NCBI GenBank assembly: GCA_030697445.1
Contig: JAUYPY010000028.1
Location: 1-5,356 of the forward strand
From: a bacterium
Lineage (GTDB): Bacteria; Patescibacteriota; Minisyncoccia; Phycocordibacterales; UBA10002
DNA: 5,356 bases
Direction of reading: 5' to 3'
Positions within the stretch are counted from its first letter, which is position 1. Each line of letters opens with the position of its first letter. The translations under genes were made by a program, and so were the position numbers. Of the stretch, positions 1-4,573 are shown in pieces. A model generated the notes under the pieces. That model was not told the origin of the DNA and ran no database searches. It saw nothing but the letters and a program-made list of their open reading frames with translations.

Positions 1-2
1 TG

Positions 3-365
3 GTTGCGCTCGCGGTTTTGGCGCACAATTTCTCGGACGGCATCAATACCGTGAGTATGATTTTGAAAAATGCGGGCAGTCCTGCCTCGCCTGACGGCGG
101 GCAAGGCGGGCGCGCTCGCGCATTTCGCTGGCTTTTGGTTGACGCGCTCGCGCCAGTTGCGGGTATCACGCTCTCGTATTTTTTTGAGGTACGCGAAGAA
201 GGACTTGGGCTTATTCTCGCACTCTTTGCGGGCTCGTTCCTCTATATCGGCGCAAGCGATTTACTACCAGAGAGCCACCATGCACACCCGGTGCGTTGGA
301 CAACGATAAGCACCGTGCTCGGCATCGGCGCACTCCTTTTAATTACCCGCTTTGCGGGGGTGTAG
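3..365 (+). CDS. ZIP-family metal transporter, C-terminal half (5' truncated by the window edge)
   Basis: Membrane transporter of the ZIP (zinc/iron permease) family, which moves divalent metals such as Zn2+ or Fe2+ into the cytoplasm. The frame is open from base 3, reading VALAVLAHNFSDGINTV. HNFSDG is the intramembrane metal-site motif, and since three more membrane segments follow it, this is probably TM5 of 8. The following segments are LLVDALAPVAGITLSYFF, then LILALFAGSFLYIGASDLLPE (the conserved TM7 with its LYI/DLLPE signature), then STVLGIGALLLITRF. A TTG at base 18 is an internal Leu codon, not a start. The loop after the metal motif has an unusual Gly/Pro-rich stretch (NAGSPASPDGGQGGRAR) encoded by a palindromic sequence, described separately. 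The stop TAG is immediately followed by TAA. The gene converges on the cupredoxin gene, with 5 bases between stop codons. Family assignment is firm; the metal is not determinable. Confidence 0.9.
   Translation, partial: VALAVLAHNFSDGINTVSMILKNAGSPASPDGGQGGRARAFRWLLVDALAPVAGITLSYFFEVREEGLGLILALFAGSFLYIGASDLLPESHHAHPVRWTTISTVLGIGALLLITRFAGV
79..113. repeat. GC-rich palindromic element inside the ZIP gene
   Basis: Bases 84-91 (GCCTCGCC) and 96-102 (GGCGGGC) form a seven-pair stem with one bulged T around a TGAC tetraloop. The flanking CCT (81-83) and AGG (104-106) extend it after a bulge. It is in frame and encodes a Ser/Pro/Gly-rich loop where related ZIP proteins, as I recall them, have only a short charged linker. 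From memory, similar GC-rich palindromes are common in Parcubacteria genomes; that is not tested here. Confidence 0.5.
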
Positions 366-370
366 TAATG

Positions 371-754
371 TTACTCCGTCACCGTTACAATGCCGTGCAT
401 ACTTGGATGGGGTGTACAATGGTACGGGTAAGTCCCTGTTTTCGTGAATGTATATGAAAAGGATTCATCTCTTTGTAAAAGTGCACTGCTAAACACACCA
501 GAGTCGGAGGTGACGGTATGAGCCGCTCCATCTATGTTTGTCCAGACAACCCTTGTTCCTTTTTTAACTTGAATGCTGCTTCCGTTGAAGGCGAAATTTG
601 AAACAGAGACCGTTGCTATTGCGGTTTGTGATGGCGGGTTCTTAGATGTAGGCGCGGGCGTTATGTCTGTTGACGGTTTTTTATACAGCATAAACAAAAC
701 AACAGCAACCACGGCAATAATAATAAGCCACATTCTTTTGTTATCTTTTTGCAT
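371..754 (-). CDS. Membrane-anchored cupredoxin (plastocyanin/amicyanin-like blue copper protein)
   Basis: Small type 1 copper protein for electron transfer or copper binding outside the cytoplasmic membrane. Residues 1-8 are charged, residues 9-24 form one hydrophobic helix (uncleaved anchor or signal; no lipobox Cys), and a Pro/Ser/Thr-rich linker runs to about residue 45. The cupredoxin domain covers about 46-127. All four expected copper ligands are present: His79 in AAHTV, then Cys113, His116 and Met119 in YHCTPHPSM. The Cys-x2-His-x2-Met spacing is that of amicyanin rather than plastocyanin (Cys-x2-His-x4-Met). ATG at 754 is chosen for length; Met8 (start at 733) is a possible alternative, and neither has a convincing ribosome binding site. 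A good promoter lies 30-59 bases upstream. The gene follows the unknown secreted protein on the same strand after a 48-base gap. The redox partner is unknown. Confidence 0.9.
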   Translation of the reverse strand: MQKDNKRMWLIIIAVVAVVLFMLYKKPSTDITPAPTSKNPPSQTAIATVSVSNFAFNGSSIQVKKGTRVVWTNIDGAAHTVTSDSGVFSSALLQRDESFSYTFTKTGTYPYHCTPHPSMHGIVTVTE

Positions 755-783
755 AGGATTTTTTATCGACGAATAATGTCTGC

Positions 784-813
784 ATTATAACGCAACGCGA
801 ACTTATTTGTCAG
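784..813 (-). promoter_or_regulatory. Sigma-70-type promoter for the cupredoxin gene
   Basis: On the minus strand, -35 CTGACA (808-813) and a perfect -10 TATAAT (784-789) are separated by 18 bases. Transcription would start near 777, leaving a leader of about 23 bases. The -35 box overlaps the last codons of the upstream gene, so the cupredoxin can be transcribed independently. Confidence 0.6.
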
Positions 814-1618
814 CAATGACCTCTTTGATATTCAACTTACAGTATCCCTCGCCATTCACATGGCAGTTAATGCCGAGCCGCCATTTTTCGCGCGGGTTAA
901 GCACTCCATAACTACCACCCTTGTTTTCCTCTCGGACACCGCCTGGGCTCGATACATATTTGAGGTCAGCGCTGTAGGAGATCACAAACCCAGTACTGTC
1001 GGTCAGTATTATATCCGTGCCGGTATTTTCTAGTGTGAGCTCGGTGAATTTGTATGCAGTGCGTGAATTACCTTGCACAATATTGTGCCGCGTGCCGAGA
1101 ACGCGCATACCTTGCCGATGCCCGCTTTCGTCAACAAGGTAAATACCGAACTCAGAAAAATGGTACGACTCGGTCGTAATACAGCGGTCCGTGCAGTCCG
1201 TATTCTTGCTCTTCATTTCACCTTCAAAAATCGCACTCACGCGCACTTTATTTTTCTGGTTCAAGTTGACATCAAGAAGCGTAGAGCGCGGGAGGGAATA
1301 GCTCGGTGCATACCACCCGCTATCACTGAATTGTATAGCTGTATTGCCGTCTGTTTTGTATTGTCCTGTTTTAAGTATACCGGTTTCAAATTCATGCCCA
1401 GCCCATATTCGTTTTTTGACATTTACCACTTTTGCATTCAGGCCCGCAAGATGTTTAAGGCCAGCGCTGATGGTCTCGCTTATAGTTCCGTATTTTGTAG
1501 TAATCGCCGCGCTATTTTCTGTATTTGTCGGCGAAAGATAATTGATTGCCGTATCACCAATACCAACGAGCACGATACATCCGATGCCGATGGCAATTGC
1601 CGTGAGTTCTTTTTTCAT
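803..1618 (-). CDS. Signal-anchored extracytoplasmic protein of unknown function with two Cys pairs
   Basis: I do not recognise this 271-residue protein. From the start at 1618 it reads MKKELTAIAIGIGCIVLVGIG, a typical positively charged N-terminus plus hydrophobic helix, so it should be exported and perhaps anchored. The rest is polar and rich in predicted strands (alternating hydrophobic residues, e.g. KVRVSAIFEG, FGIYLVDESG, DIILTDSTGFVISY), suggesting a beta-sandwich-like domain. Four extracytoplasmic cysteines fall in two close pairs, Cys142-x3-Cys146 and Cys252-x7-Cys260, which could form disulfides. The longer GTG start at 1639 is rejected because an extended -10 box (1630-1638) lies between the two starts. 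The gene is divergent from the fatty acid hydroxylase gene (87 bases between starts) and precedes the cupredoxin on the same strand, so both could be surface proteins. No enzymatic motif is visible. Confidence 0.75.
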   Translation of the reverse strand: MKKELTAIAIGIGCIVLVGIGDTAINYLSPTNTENSAAITTKYGTISETISAGLKHLAGLNAKVVNVKKRIWAGHEFETGILKTGQYKTDGNTAIQFSDSGWYAPSYSLPRSTLLDVNLNQKNKVRVSAIFEGEMKSKNTDCTDRCITTESYHFSEFGIYLVDESGHRQGMRVLGTRHNIVQGNSRTAYKFTELTLENTGTDIILTDSTGFVISYSADLKYVSSPGGVREENKGGSYGVLNPREKWRLGINCHVNGEGYCKLNIKEVIADK

Positions 1619-1629
1619 ATGATGGGGAT

Positions 1630-1638
1630 AGTATATCA
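1630..1638 (-). promoter_or_regulatory. Extended -10 promoter for the gene starting at 1618
   Basis: The minus strand reads TGATATACT: an extended TG plus -10 TATACT at 1630-1635. No good -35 is seen. The ATG at 1618 is 11 bases past the -10, so the mRNA leader would be only about 5 bases. This supports 1618 rather than 1639 as the start. The same TGATATACT sequence recurs in front of pilM. Confidence 0.55.
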
Positions 1639-1646
1639 CGCACAGA

Positions 1647-1655
1647 TGTTACAAT
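1647..1655 (+). promoter_or_regulatory. Extended -10 promoter for the fatty acid hydroxylase-family gene
   Basis: TGTTACAAT: TG at 1647-1648 and -10 TACAAT at 1650-1655. Transcription would start near 1662, giving a leader of about 44 bases that contains the ribosome binding site. It lies back to back with the divergent promoter at 1630-1638. Confidence 0.45.
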
Positions 1656-1695
1656 ATCCGCAGAGTAGTTGTTTTGAGAATCAACCTTCAGAAAG

Positions 1696-1701
1696 AAAGG
1701 A
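1696..1701 (+). promoter_or_regulatory. Ribosome binding site deciding the start at 1706
   Basis: AAAGGA lies four bases before the ATG. It is the clearest Shine-Dalgarno-like site in the window and favours 1706 over the long upstream open frame. Confidence 0.6.
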
Positions 1702-1705
1702 CCGT

Positions 1706-2299
1706 ATGTTTTTTATTGTTGCGATACTTTTAAGTATTGCGTATGTTTCGCTTGTAGAGTGGCTGCTTCACCGGTTTGTGATGCATCAACCGCTTCTAGG
1801 ATTTTCGTATCCGTTTGAAGCGCACGCAAAAAAACACCACCGCATTTTTCGAGCGGACGATTCGTACCATCTAAAACGAGATGAGGATAAATATACGATT
1901 CCAATGAAATGGTGGAATGGGCCCGTGCTCATTTTCGCAACAACACTGACAGTGGTTCCGATAGGATGGTTAATTGGGCGTTGGTCGGTGGTCGCCATTG
2001 TTGGTATTGTGTGCGCCGCGTACTACGGCGCGTACGAGTACCTGCATTGGTGTATGCACCTTCCGCGCAAACGGTTAGTGGAACGCTCGGGCATATTCTT
2101 TCGCCTCAATGGGCACCACTTGCTGCATCATCGGTATATGAACCGCAACTTCAATGTGGTTTTGCCGCTCGCGGACTTATTCCTCGGCACGCTTCTTCTA
2201 CGCTCAAAAGTGCGCTTCGCGCAAGCCGTAGGTCCGTCGCTTCCGAATGTCCAGCCGCTCACTACCCAGTGTCGAGGCGCGCAAACGCCTGTCACTTGA
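1706..2299 (+). CDS. Membrane fatty acid hydroxylase / sterol desaturase superfamily protein
   Basis: Integral membrane di-iron oxygenase fold of the fatty acid hydroxylase superfamily, which hydroxylates or desaturates lipids, sterols or carotenoids. In the 197-residue protein the N-terminal helix FFIVAILLSIAYVSLVEWLLHRFVMH leads into the histidine clusters: HRFVMH, HAKKHH, HWCMH and finally NGHHLLHHRYMNRNFNVVLPLADLFLGT. The last matches the family's C-terminal His box followed by the N-x-N-V-V-x-P-x-x-D-x-x-x-G-T signature. Two further hydrophobic segments lie in the middle (PVLIFATTLTVVPIGWLIG and VVAIVGIVCAAYYGAYEYL). The ATG at 1706 has a ribosome binding site (AAAGGA, 1696-1701); the frame stays open upstream to 1073 but that part runs antisense to the neighbouring gene. 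An intrinsic terminator follows within 12 bases. The substrate cannot be told; CrtZ-like carotenoid hydroxylase is one option, a phospholipid or sterol-modifying enzyme another. Confidence 0.88.
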   Translation: MFFIVAILLSIAYVSLVEWLLHRFVMHQPLLGFSYPFEAHAKKHHRIFRADDSYHLKRDEDKYTIPMKWWNGPVLIFATTLTVVPIGWLIGRWSVVAIVGIVCAAYYGAYEYLHWCMHLPRKRLVERSGIFFRLNGHHLLHHRYMNRNFNVVLPLADLFLGTLLLRSKVRFAQAVGPSLPNVQPLTTQCRGAQTPVT

Positions 2300-2310
2300 A
2301 GGTTCTTCGC

Positions 2311-2342
2311 AAACATCCCGATGAACAATCGGGGTGTTTTTT
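2311..2342 (+). terminator. Intrinsic terminator after the fatty acid hydroxylase-family gene
   Basis: A 12-pair stem, AAACATCCCGAT (2311-2322) with ATCGGGGTGTTT (2328-2339), has one G:U pair and a five-base loop (GAACA). It ends in a run of six T (2337-2342). This is a canonical rho-independent terminator 11 bases past the stop. Confidence 0.88.
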
Positions 2343-2397
2343 GTAAAAACGGAGGGTGTGGAAATTTCTCGGCTTACAGCCGCAGTATACCTTTTGG

Positions 2398-2472
2398 GTC
2401 CCGATTTCGTCTACGACTCATCGGGACGCTCAAAAGCTTTTCGAATCCCACACGGAAGCGTCCCACGCTTCC
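2398..2472. repeat. Chain of palindromes between the terminator and tRNA-Ser
   Basis: Three inverted repeats follow each other: GTCCCGAT/ATCGGGAC (2398-2405 with 2420-2427, whose 14-base loop can form a further TCGT/ACGA stem); the perfect palindrome AAAAGCTTTT (2432-2441); and GGAAGCGT-CCC-ACGCTTCC (2454-2472), a perfect 8-pair stem with a three-base loop. None is followed by a clear T-run on either strand. Confidence 0.65.
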
Positions 2473-2473
2473 T

Positions 2474-2506
2474 ACCCTCCGTTTTCGCGGACTCAAAACG
2501 GAGGGT
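2474..2506 (-). repeat. Trailer hairpin overlapping the tRNA-Ser acceptor 3' strand
   Basis: ACCCTCCGTTTT (2474-2485) and AAAACGGAGGGT (2495-2506) are perfect 12-base complements around a nine-base loop. On the minus strand, the sense of the tRNA, the first arm is the tRNA acceptor 3' strand plus UUUU, and the second contains GGAGGGU, the same sequence as the tRNA 5' acceptor strand. It may act as a terminator-like or processing structure. U-richness after it is absent. Confidence 0.6.
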
Positions 2507-2585
2507 GTGGGATTCGAACCCACGAGGGGATTTCTCCCCTAACACATTAGCAGTGTGTTGCTTTCGGCCGCTCAGCCAACCCTCC
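2499..2585 (-). tRNA. tRNA-Ser (anticodon GCT)
   Basis: An 87-base cloverleaf on the minus strand. The acceptor stem pairs GGAGGGT (2579-2585) with ACCCTCC (2500-2506), and the discriminator is G (2499), as usual for bacterial tRNA-Ser. The anticodon stem ACACA/TGTGT encloses loop CTGCTAA, giving anticodon GCT (2549-2551), which reads AGC/AGU. A long type II variable arm with a GGGG/CCCC stem around AGAAAT confirms serine. The T-arm has the standard GTTCGAAT loop. CCA is not encoded (the bases after the discriminator are TTT), so a CCA-adding enzyme is needed. The gene stands alone downstream of comF, separated from it by a long hairpin. Confidence 0.97.
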
Positions 2586-2596
2586 AATTATTTATT

Positions 2597-2605
2597 ACTC
2601 TAACA
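2597..2605 (-). promoter_or_regulatory. Possible extended -10 promoter for tRNA-Ser
   Basis: The minus strand reads TGTTAGAGT, an extended TG plus a -10-like TAGAGT (2597-2602), 11 bases before the mature tRNA 5' end. An overlapping alternative -10 is TAATAA (2592-2597). The match is weak. Confidence 0.3.
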
Positions 2606-2615
2606 CATTTTCTTG

Positions 2616-2660
2616 ATTCCGCATCCGATGTTTGAAGCCCATCAACATCGGGTGCGGAAT
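2616..2660. repeat. Long hairpin between comF and tRNA-Ser (ATCCGATGTT family)
   Basis: ATTCCGCATCCGATGTT (2616-2632) pairs over 17 bases, with one G:T, with AACATCGGGTGCGGAAT (2644-2660) around an 11-base loop. It lies 8 bases after the comF stop. No T-run follows on the minus strand, so a terminator role is uncertain. Its core ATCCGATGTT recurs in the hairpin after pilM and, in the variant ACCCGATGTT, at the right edge of the window. Confidence 0.75.
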
Positions 2661-2668
2661 TGTTCGTG

Positions 2669-3337
2669 TTAGTGCGCGAACGCGATCGCGATGACTTTTC
2701 GCGCGCCGCGCGCGAGGAGTGTTTTGCGCGCTTCCGCGAGTGTGGCGCCAGTGGTCGTCACATCATCAAGAAGTACAATGTTGCGGTTTTTTATTTCCGC
2801 AGGGTTTTTCACTGCGAAGCACCCTTCAAGATTCTTAATGCGCGCATCGCGATTTTTGCTTTTGGTCTGGCTTTCTGTTTCTTTTATCTTTATCAAGAGA
2901 TTTGTGTTGAGTTCTATCATACCGGAAAGTTCGCGCATCATTTCGCGCGCAAGAATTTCGCACTGGTTCCCGCCGCGTTTTTGCTCCCGTTTTTTCGCAA
3001 GCGGAATGGGGATAAGAAGCGGCTCTCGGAAATTTCCGGTTTCGGAAAGTTCAATGAGCCATTCCGCAAGTTCTCCGGCAAGCAATTCACCCATAAGCCG
3101 CGCGAGCGTGCTGTTGCCGCGGTACTTCACTTCCCACACGGCGGTTTTTACGAGCAGGTTTTCGTATGGAAAGAGCGGGAGCACCCATTCACTCGGTTGG
3201 AACGGAAGCGGCGGCACCGCATCGTGGAATGTTGCCGAGTTCATTTGTTCCACTTCGGCAACACGCGCCGATTGTGGAAAGAGCAGTGCAAGGAAACAAT
3301 TCCACAATTCTAGAGTTCGTGCCGTGATATACTGCAT
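2669..3337 (-). CDS. comF: ComF family protein (phosphoribosyltransferase fold; DNA uptake)
   Basis: ComF/GntX-type PRTase-fold protein, linked in other bacteria to import of single-stranded DNA during natural transformation. In the 222-residue form, residues 11-21 (LWNCFLALLFP) match the usual N-terminal start of the family. WEVKYRGN (68-75) matches the family's K-Y-x-G motif, LLIPIPLAKKREQKRGGNQCEILA (107-130) the P-x-P plus R-G-x-N-Q block, and NIVLLDDVTTTGATL (186-200) is the PRPP-binding loop, intact with Asp-Asp and TTTGAT. The four-Cys zinc ribbon usually found near the N-terminus is absent; only Cys14 remains there. The start is unsure: ATG at 3337 is used, TTG at 3367 would run into pilM, and TTG at 3307 is also possible. 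The gene is divergent from pilM, which fits a joint role in pili and competence. Confidence 0.85.
   Translation of the reverse strand: MQYITARTLELWNCFLALLFPQSARVAEVEQMNSATFHDAVPPLPFQPSEWVLPLFPYENLLVKTAVWEVKYRGNSTLARLMGELLAGELAEWLIELSETGNFREPLLIPIPLAKKREQKRGGNQCEILAREMMRELSGMIELNTNLLIKIKETESQTKSKNRDARIKNLEGCFAVKNPAEIKNRNIVLLDDVTTTGATLAEARKTLLARGARKVIAIAFAH
3325..3333 (+). promoter_or_regulatory. Extended -10 promoter for pilM
   Basis: TGATATACT with -10 TATACT at 3328-3333, the same nine bases as the promoter at 1630-1638. The pilM ATG is 15 bases past the -10, so the leader would be about 9 bases; no ribosome binding site is seen. The box lies inside the first codons of comF as called here. 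Confidence 0.5.
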
Positions 3338-3338
3338 G

Positions 3339-3367
3339 CATATAGTGTATGCGAAATCCTTTTGCAA
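3339..3367 (-). promoter_or_regulatory. Candidate comF promoter overlapping the pilM start
   Basis: Two weak readings exist on the minus strand. One is -10 TACACT at 3344-3349, which would start transcription at about the ATG at 3337. The other is -35 TTGCAA (3362-3367) with -10 TATATG (3339-3344), spacer 17, which would start near 3332 and require a downstream comF start such as TTG 3307. Either overlaps the first codons of pilM. Confidence 0.25.
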
Positions 3368-4467
3368 ATCTCTTTTCTTTGTTCACGGCGCGCGGCACGG
3401 AGAGTGTCGTTGGCGTTGACTTCGGCTCGTCGTCGCTCAAAGTTGTTCAACTTAAAAAGAAAGGCGGGCAGGCGATTTTAGAAACCTACGGCGCGGTTGC
3501 GCTTGGTCCGTATGTGGGGATGGAAGCCGGCCGCGCCGCGCGGCTGCCGAACGCGACTCTTGCGGAAGCGCTCCGCGATGTGCTCCGCGAAGCGAAAGTT
3601 ACCGCAACGGAGTGCGGCGTTGCCGTGCCGATGTCTGGTAGTCTGATTGCCGCCATCACACTTCCCGTTCGTCATGGCCAGGATGTATCCGCACTTATTC
3701 CGATTGAAGCACGAAAATATATCCCAACCCCCATATCGGAAGTTAAACTGGATTGGCGTGTGCTTTCTAAACCTGGCACGCCAGCTGTTTCCGAACAAGC
3801 GGGCAGTTTATCTAACGCAGTGCCAAACGCAGAATCGGAAAAAACAGATGTGCTCATCACTGCGGTTCATCGCGATGTACTTGAACGGCTGAAAGGCGTT
3901 TGTGCGGATGCTGCACTTGTGCCGTCATTTTTTGAAATAGAATCGTTTAGCACGGAGCGCGCGGCGTCGCCCGCGCCGGATGCGGTGCTCGGCGTAATAG
4001 ACATCGGCGCCTCCGCAGCGAAAATAAGCATTATGGACTCCGGCACACTTCGCGATGCGCATACCGTGAACCGCGGCGGGCAAGATATGACCCTCGCGCT
4101 TTCATCGTCTCTCGGCATACCAATCGCAGAAGCCGAAGAGCAGAAGCGTAATGGCGCGCCGCGCGCCGGCGACCAACTTGCCTCTGCCGTGCTCTCGCGC
4201 ATTTTCGGTGAAGCACGAGCCGTATTTTCGCATTACGAAGCACGCGCCGGGCGCGTGCTCGTTGGAATTGTTTTCTCCGGAGGCGGCTCGCTTTCTTTTG
4301 GTCTGCTCGCAGAAGCGGAAAAAGCGTTTTCGCTACCCATAACGCTTATTGACCCTATGGTCCAGCTTGCCGCGCCTGCATTTCTTTTGCCACTGCTCGC
4401 CCGCGCCGGCCCAGAGTTTGCCGTCGCCATCGGTGTCGCGCTTCGGCGGCTGGAAGAAGTGCGCTAG
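3349..4467 (+). CDS. pilM: PilM, actin-like type IV pilus assembly ATPase
   Basis: Cytoplasmic actin/FtsA-fold protein that binds ATP and the N-terminal tail of PilN, linking the type IV pilus alignment complex to the motor. Residues 21-35 (VGVDFGSSSLKVVQL) are the phosphate-1 motif. PIEARKYIPTPISEVKLDWRVL (118-139) is the typical PilM segment. GVIDIGASAAKISIM (215-229) is phosphate-2, NRGGQDMT (241-248) the R-G-G-x-x-x-T block, and IVFSGGGSL (307-315) the adenosine motif. At 372 residues it is slightly longer than the usual ~350, partly from a Ser/Asn/Glu-rich insert at about 148-164. The stop TAG is followed two codons later by an in-frame TAA. pilN and pilO do not follow, which is unusual; they may lie elsewhere. 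It is divergent from comF, and the ATG is preceded by an extended -10 but no ribosome binding site. Confidence 0.9.
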   Translation: MRNPFANLFSLFTARGTESVVGVDFGSSSLKVVQLKKKGGQAILETYGAVALGPYVGMEAGRAARLPNATLAEALRDVLREAKVTATECGVAVPMSGSLIAAITLPVRHGQDVSALIPIEARKYIPTPISEVKLDWRVLSKPGTPAVSEQAGSLSNAVPNAESEKTDVLITAVHRDVLERLKGVCADAALVPSFFEIESFSTERAASPAPDAVLGVIDIGASAAKISIMDSGTLRDAHTVNRGGQDMTLALSSSLGIPIAEAEEQKRNGAPRAGDQLASAVLSRIFGEARAVFSHYEARAGRVLVGIVFSGGGSLSFGLLAEAEKAFSLPITLIDPMVQLAAPAFLLPLLARAGPEFAVAIGVALRRLEEVR

Positions 4468-4475
4468 TTCTAATT

Positions 4476-4543
4476 GACATCCGATGTTGTCGCCTCTTCG
4501 GCGACCCACCAATGAGGCGGGATGGCGGCAAACATCTGGTGTC
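4476..4543. repeat. Long imperfect hairpin after pilM (ATCCGATGTT family), possible terminator
   Basis: GACATCCGATGTTGTCGCC (4476-4494) pairs with GGCGGCAAACATCTGGTGTC (4524-4543) through about 18 pairs, with one mismatch and one bulge. An alternative inner hairpin GTCGCC-TCTTC-GGCGAC (4489-4505) is also possible. TCTTTT (4542-4547) follows, so it could terminate pilM transcription. The second arm, read in reverse complement, matches 5332-5351 at 19 of 20 bases. Confidence 0.75.
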
Positions 4544-4558
4544 TTTTGACCTGTGATG

Positions 4559-4567
4559 TGTTATAGT
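4559..4567 (+). promoter_or_regulatory. Extended -10 promoter for the small membrane protein
   Basis: TGTTATAGT: TG at 4559-4560 and -10 TATAGT at 4562-4567. Exactly six bases separate the -10 from the ATG at 4574, so transcription should begin at or next to the A of the start codon, implying a leaderless mRNA. It excludes the upstream in-frame starts at 4553 and 4556. Confidence 0.5.
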
Positions 4568-4573
4568 ATAAAG

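Larger units (their letters stand above)
2346..2510. repeat. Repeated and inverted copies of the tRNA-Ser 3' end
   Basis: The 16-base sequence AAAACGGAGGGTGTGG occurs at 2346-2361 and again at 2495-2510, the latter covering the 3' end of tRNA-Ser on its complement. Its first 12 bases recur inverted at 2474-2485 (ACCCTCCGTTTT). A further inverted fragment at 2440-2453 (TTCGAATCCCACAC) is the sense sequence of the tRNA's T-loop and T-arm 3' half, inverted relative to 2505-2518. The stretch 2343-2498 holds no credible gene. Confidence 0.75.

Noticed and set aside
343..355. CCCGC-TTT-GCGGG hairpin near the ZIP gene end as a terminator
   Set aside because: Only five pairs, inside the coding sequence, and no T-run follows on either strand.
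1619..1639. GTG start at 1639 for the exported protein
   Set aside because: An extended -10 box lies between 1639 and the ATG at 1618, and MKKELTAIAIG is a better signal start.
1073..1705. Long upstream extension of the fatty acid hydroxylase-family frame
   Set aside because: It runs antisense to the unknown exported protein, and the ribosome binding site and start of family similarity both point to 1706.
2311..2389. Possible minus-strand small RNA from TATACT at 2384-2389 towards 2311
   Set aside because: The -10 lacks the TG extension and a -35, and the hairpin at 2311-2339 has no long T-run on the minus strand; not enough to call.
2346..2506. Repeated short sequences as a CRISPR array
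   Set aside because: Copies differ in orientation and spacing and are explained by the tRNA-Ser 3' end; no regular repeat-spacer pattern.
2321..2603. Open frames on the + strand reading GVGFEPTRG and similar
   Set aside because: These are the well-known false translations of the complement of a tRNA gene (here tRNA-Ser) and of the terminator next to it; no independent coding support.
3338..3367. TTG start at 3367 for comF
   Set aside because: It overlaps the pilM start region, is a rare start codon, and adds residues outside the ComF family match.
2660..3419. Two long + strand open frames opposite comF
   Set aside because: The minus-strand frame has clear ComF motifs including the PRPP loop; the + frames are compositional shadows of GC-rich coding sequence.
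4553..4573. GTG/ATG starts at 4553 and 4556 for the small membrane protein
   Set aside because: They would place the -10 box inside the coding region and add a non-hydrophobic MCYSIK tail; ATG 4574 fits the promoter.
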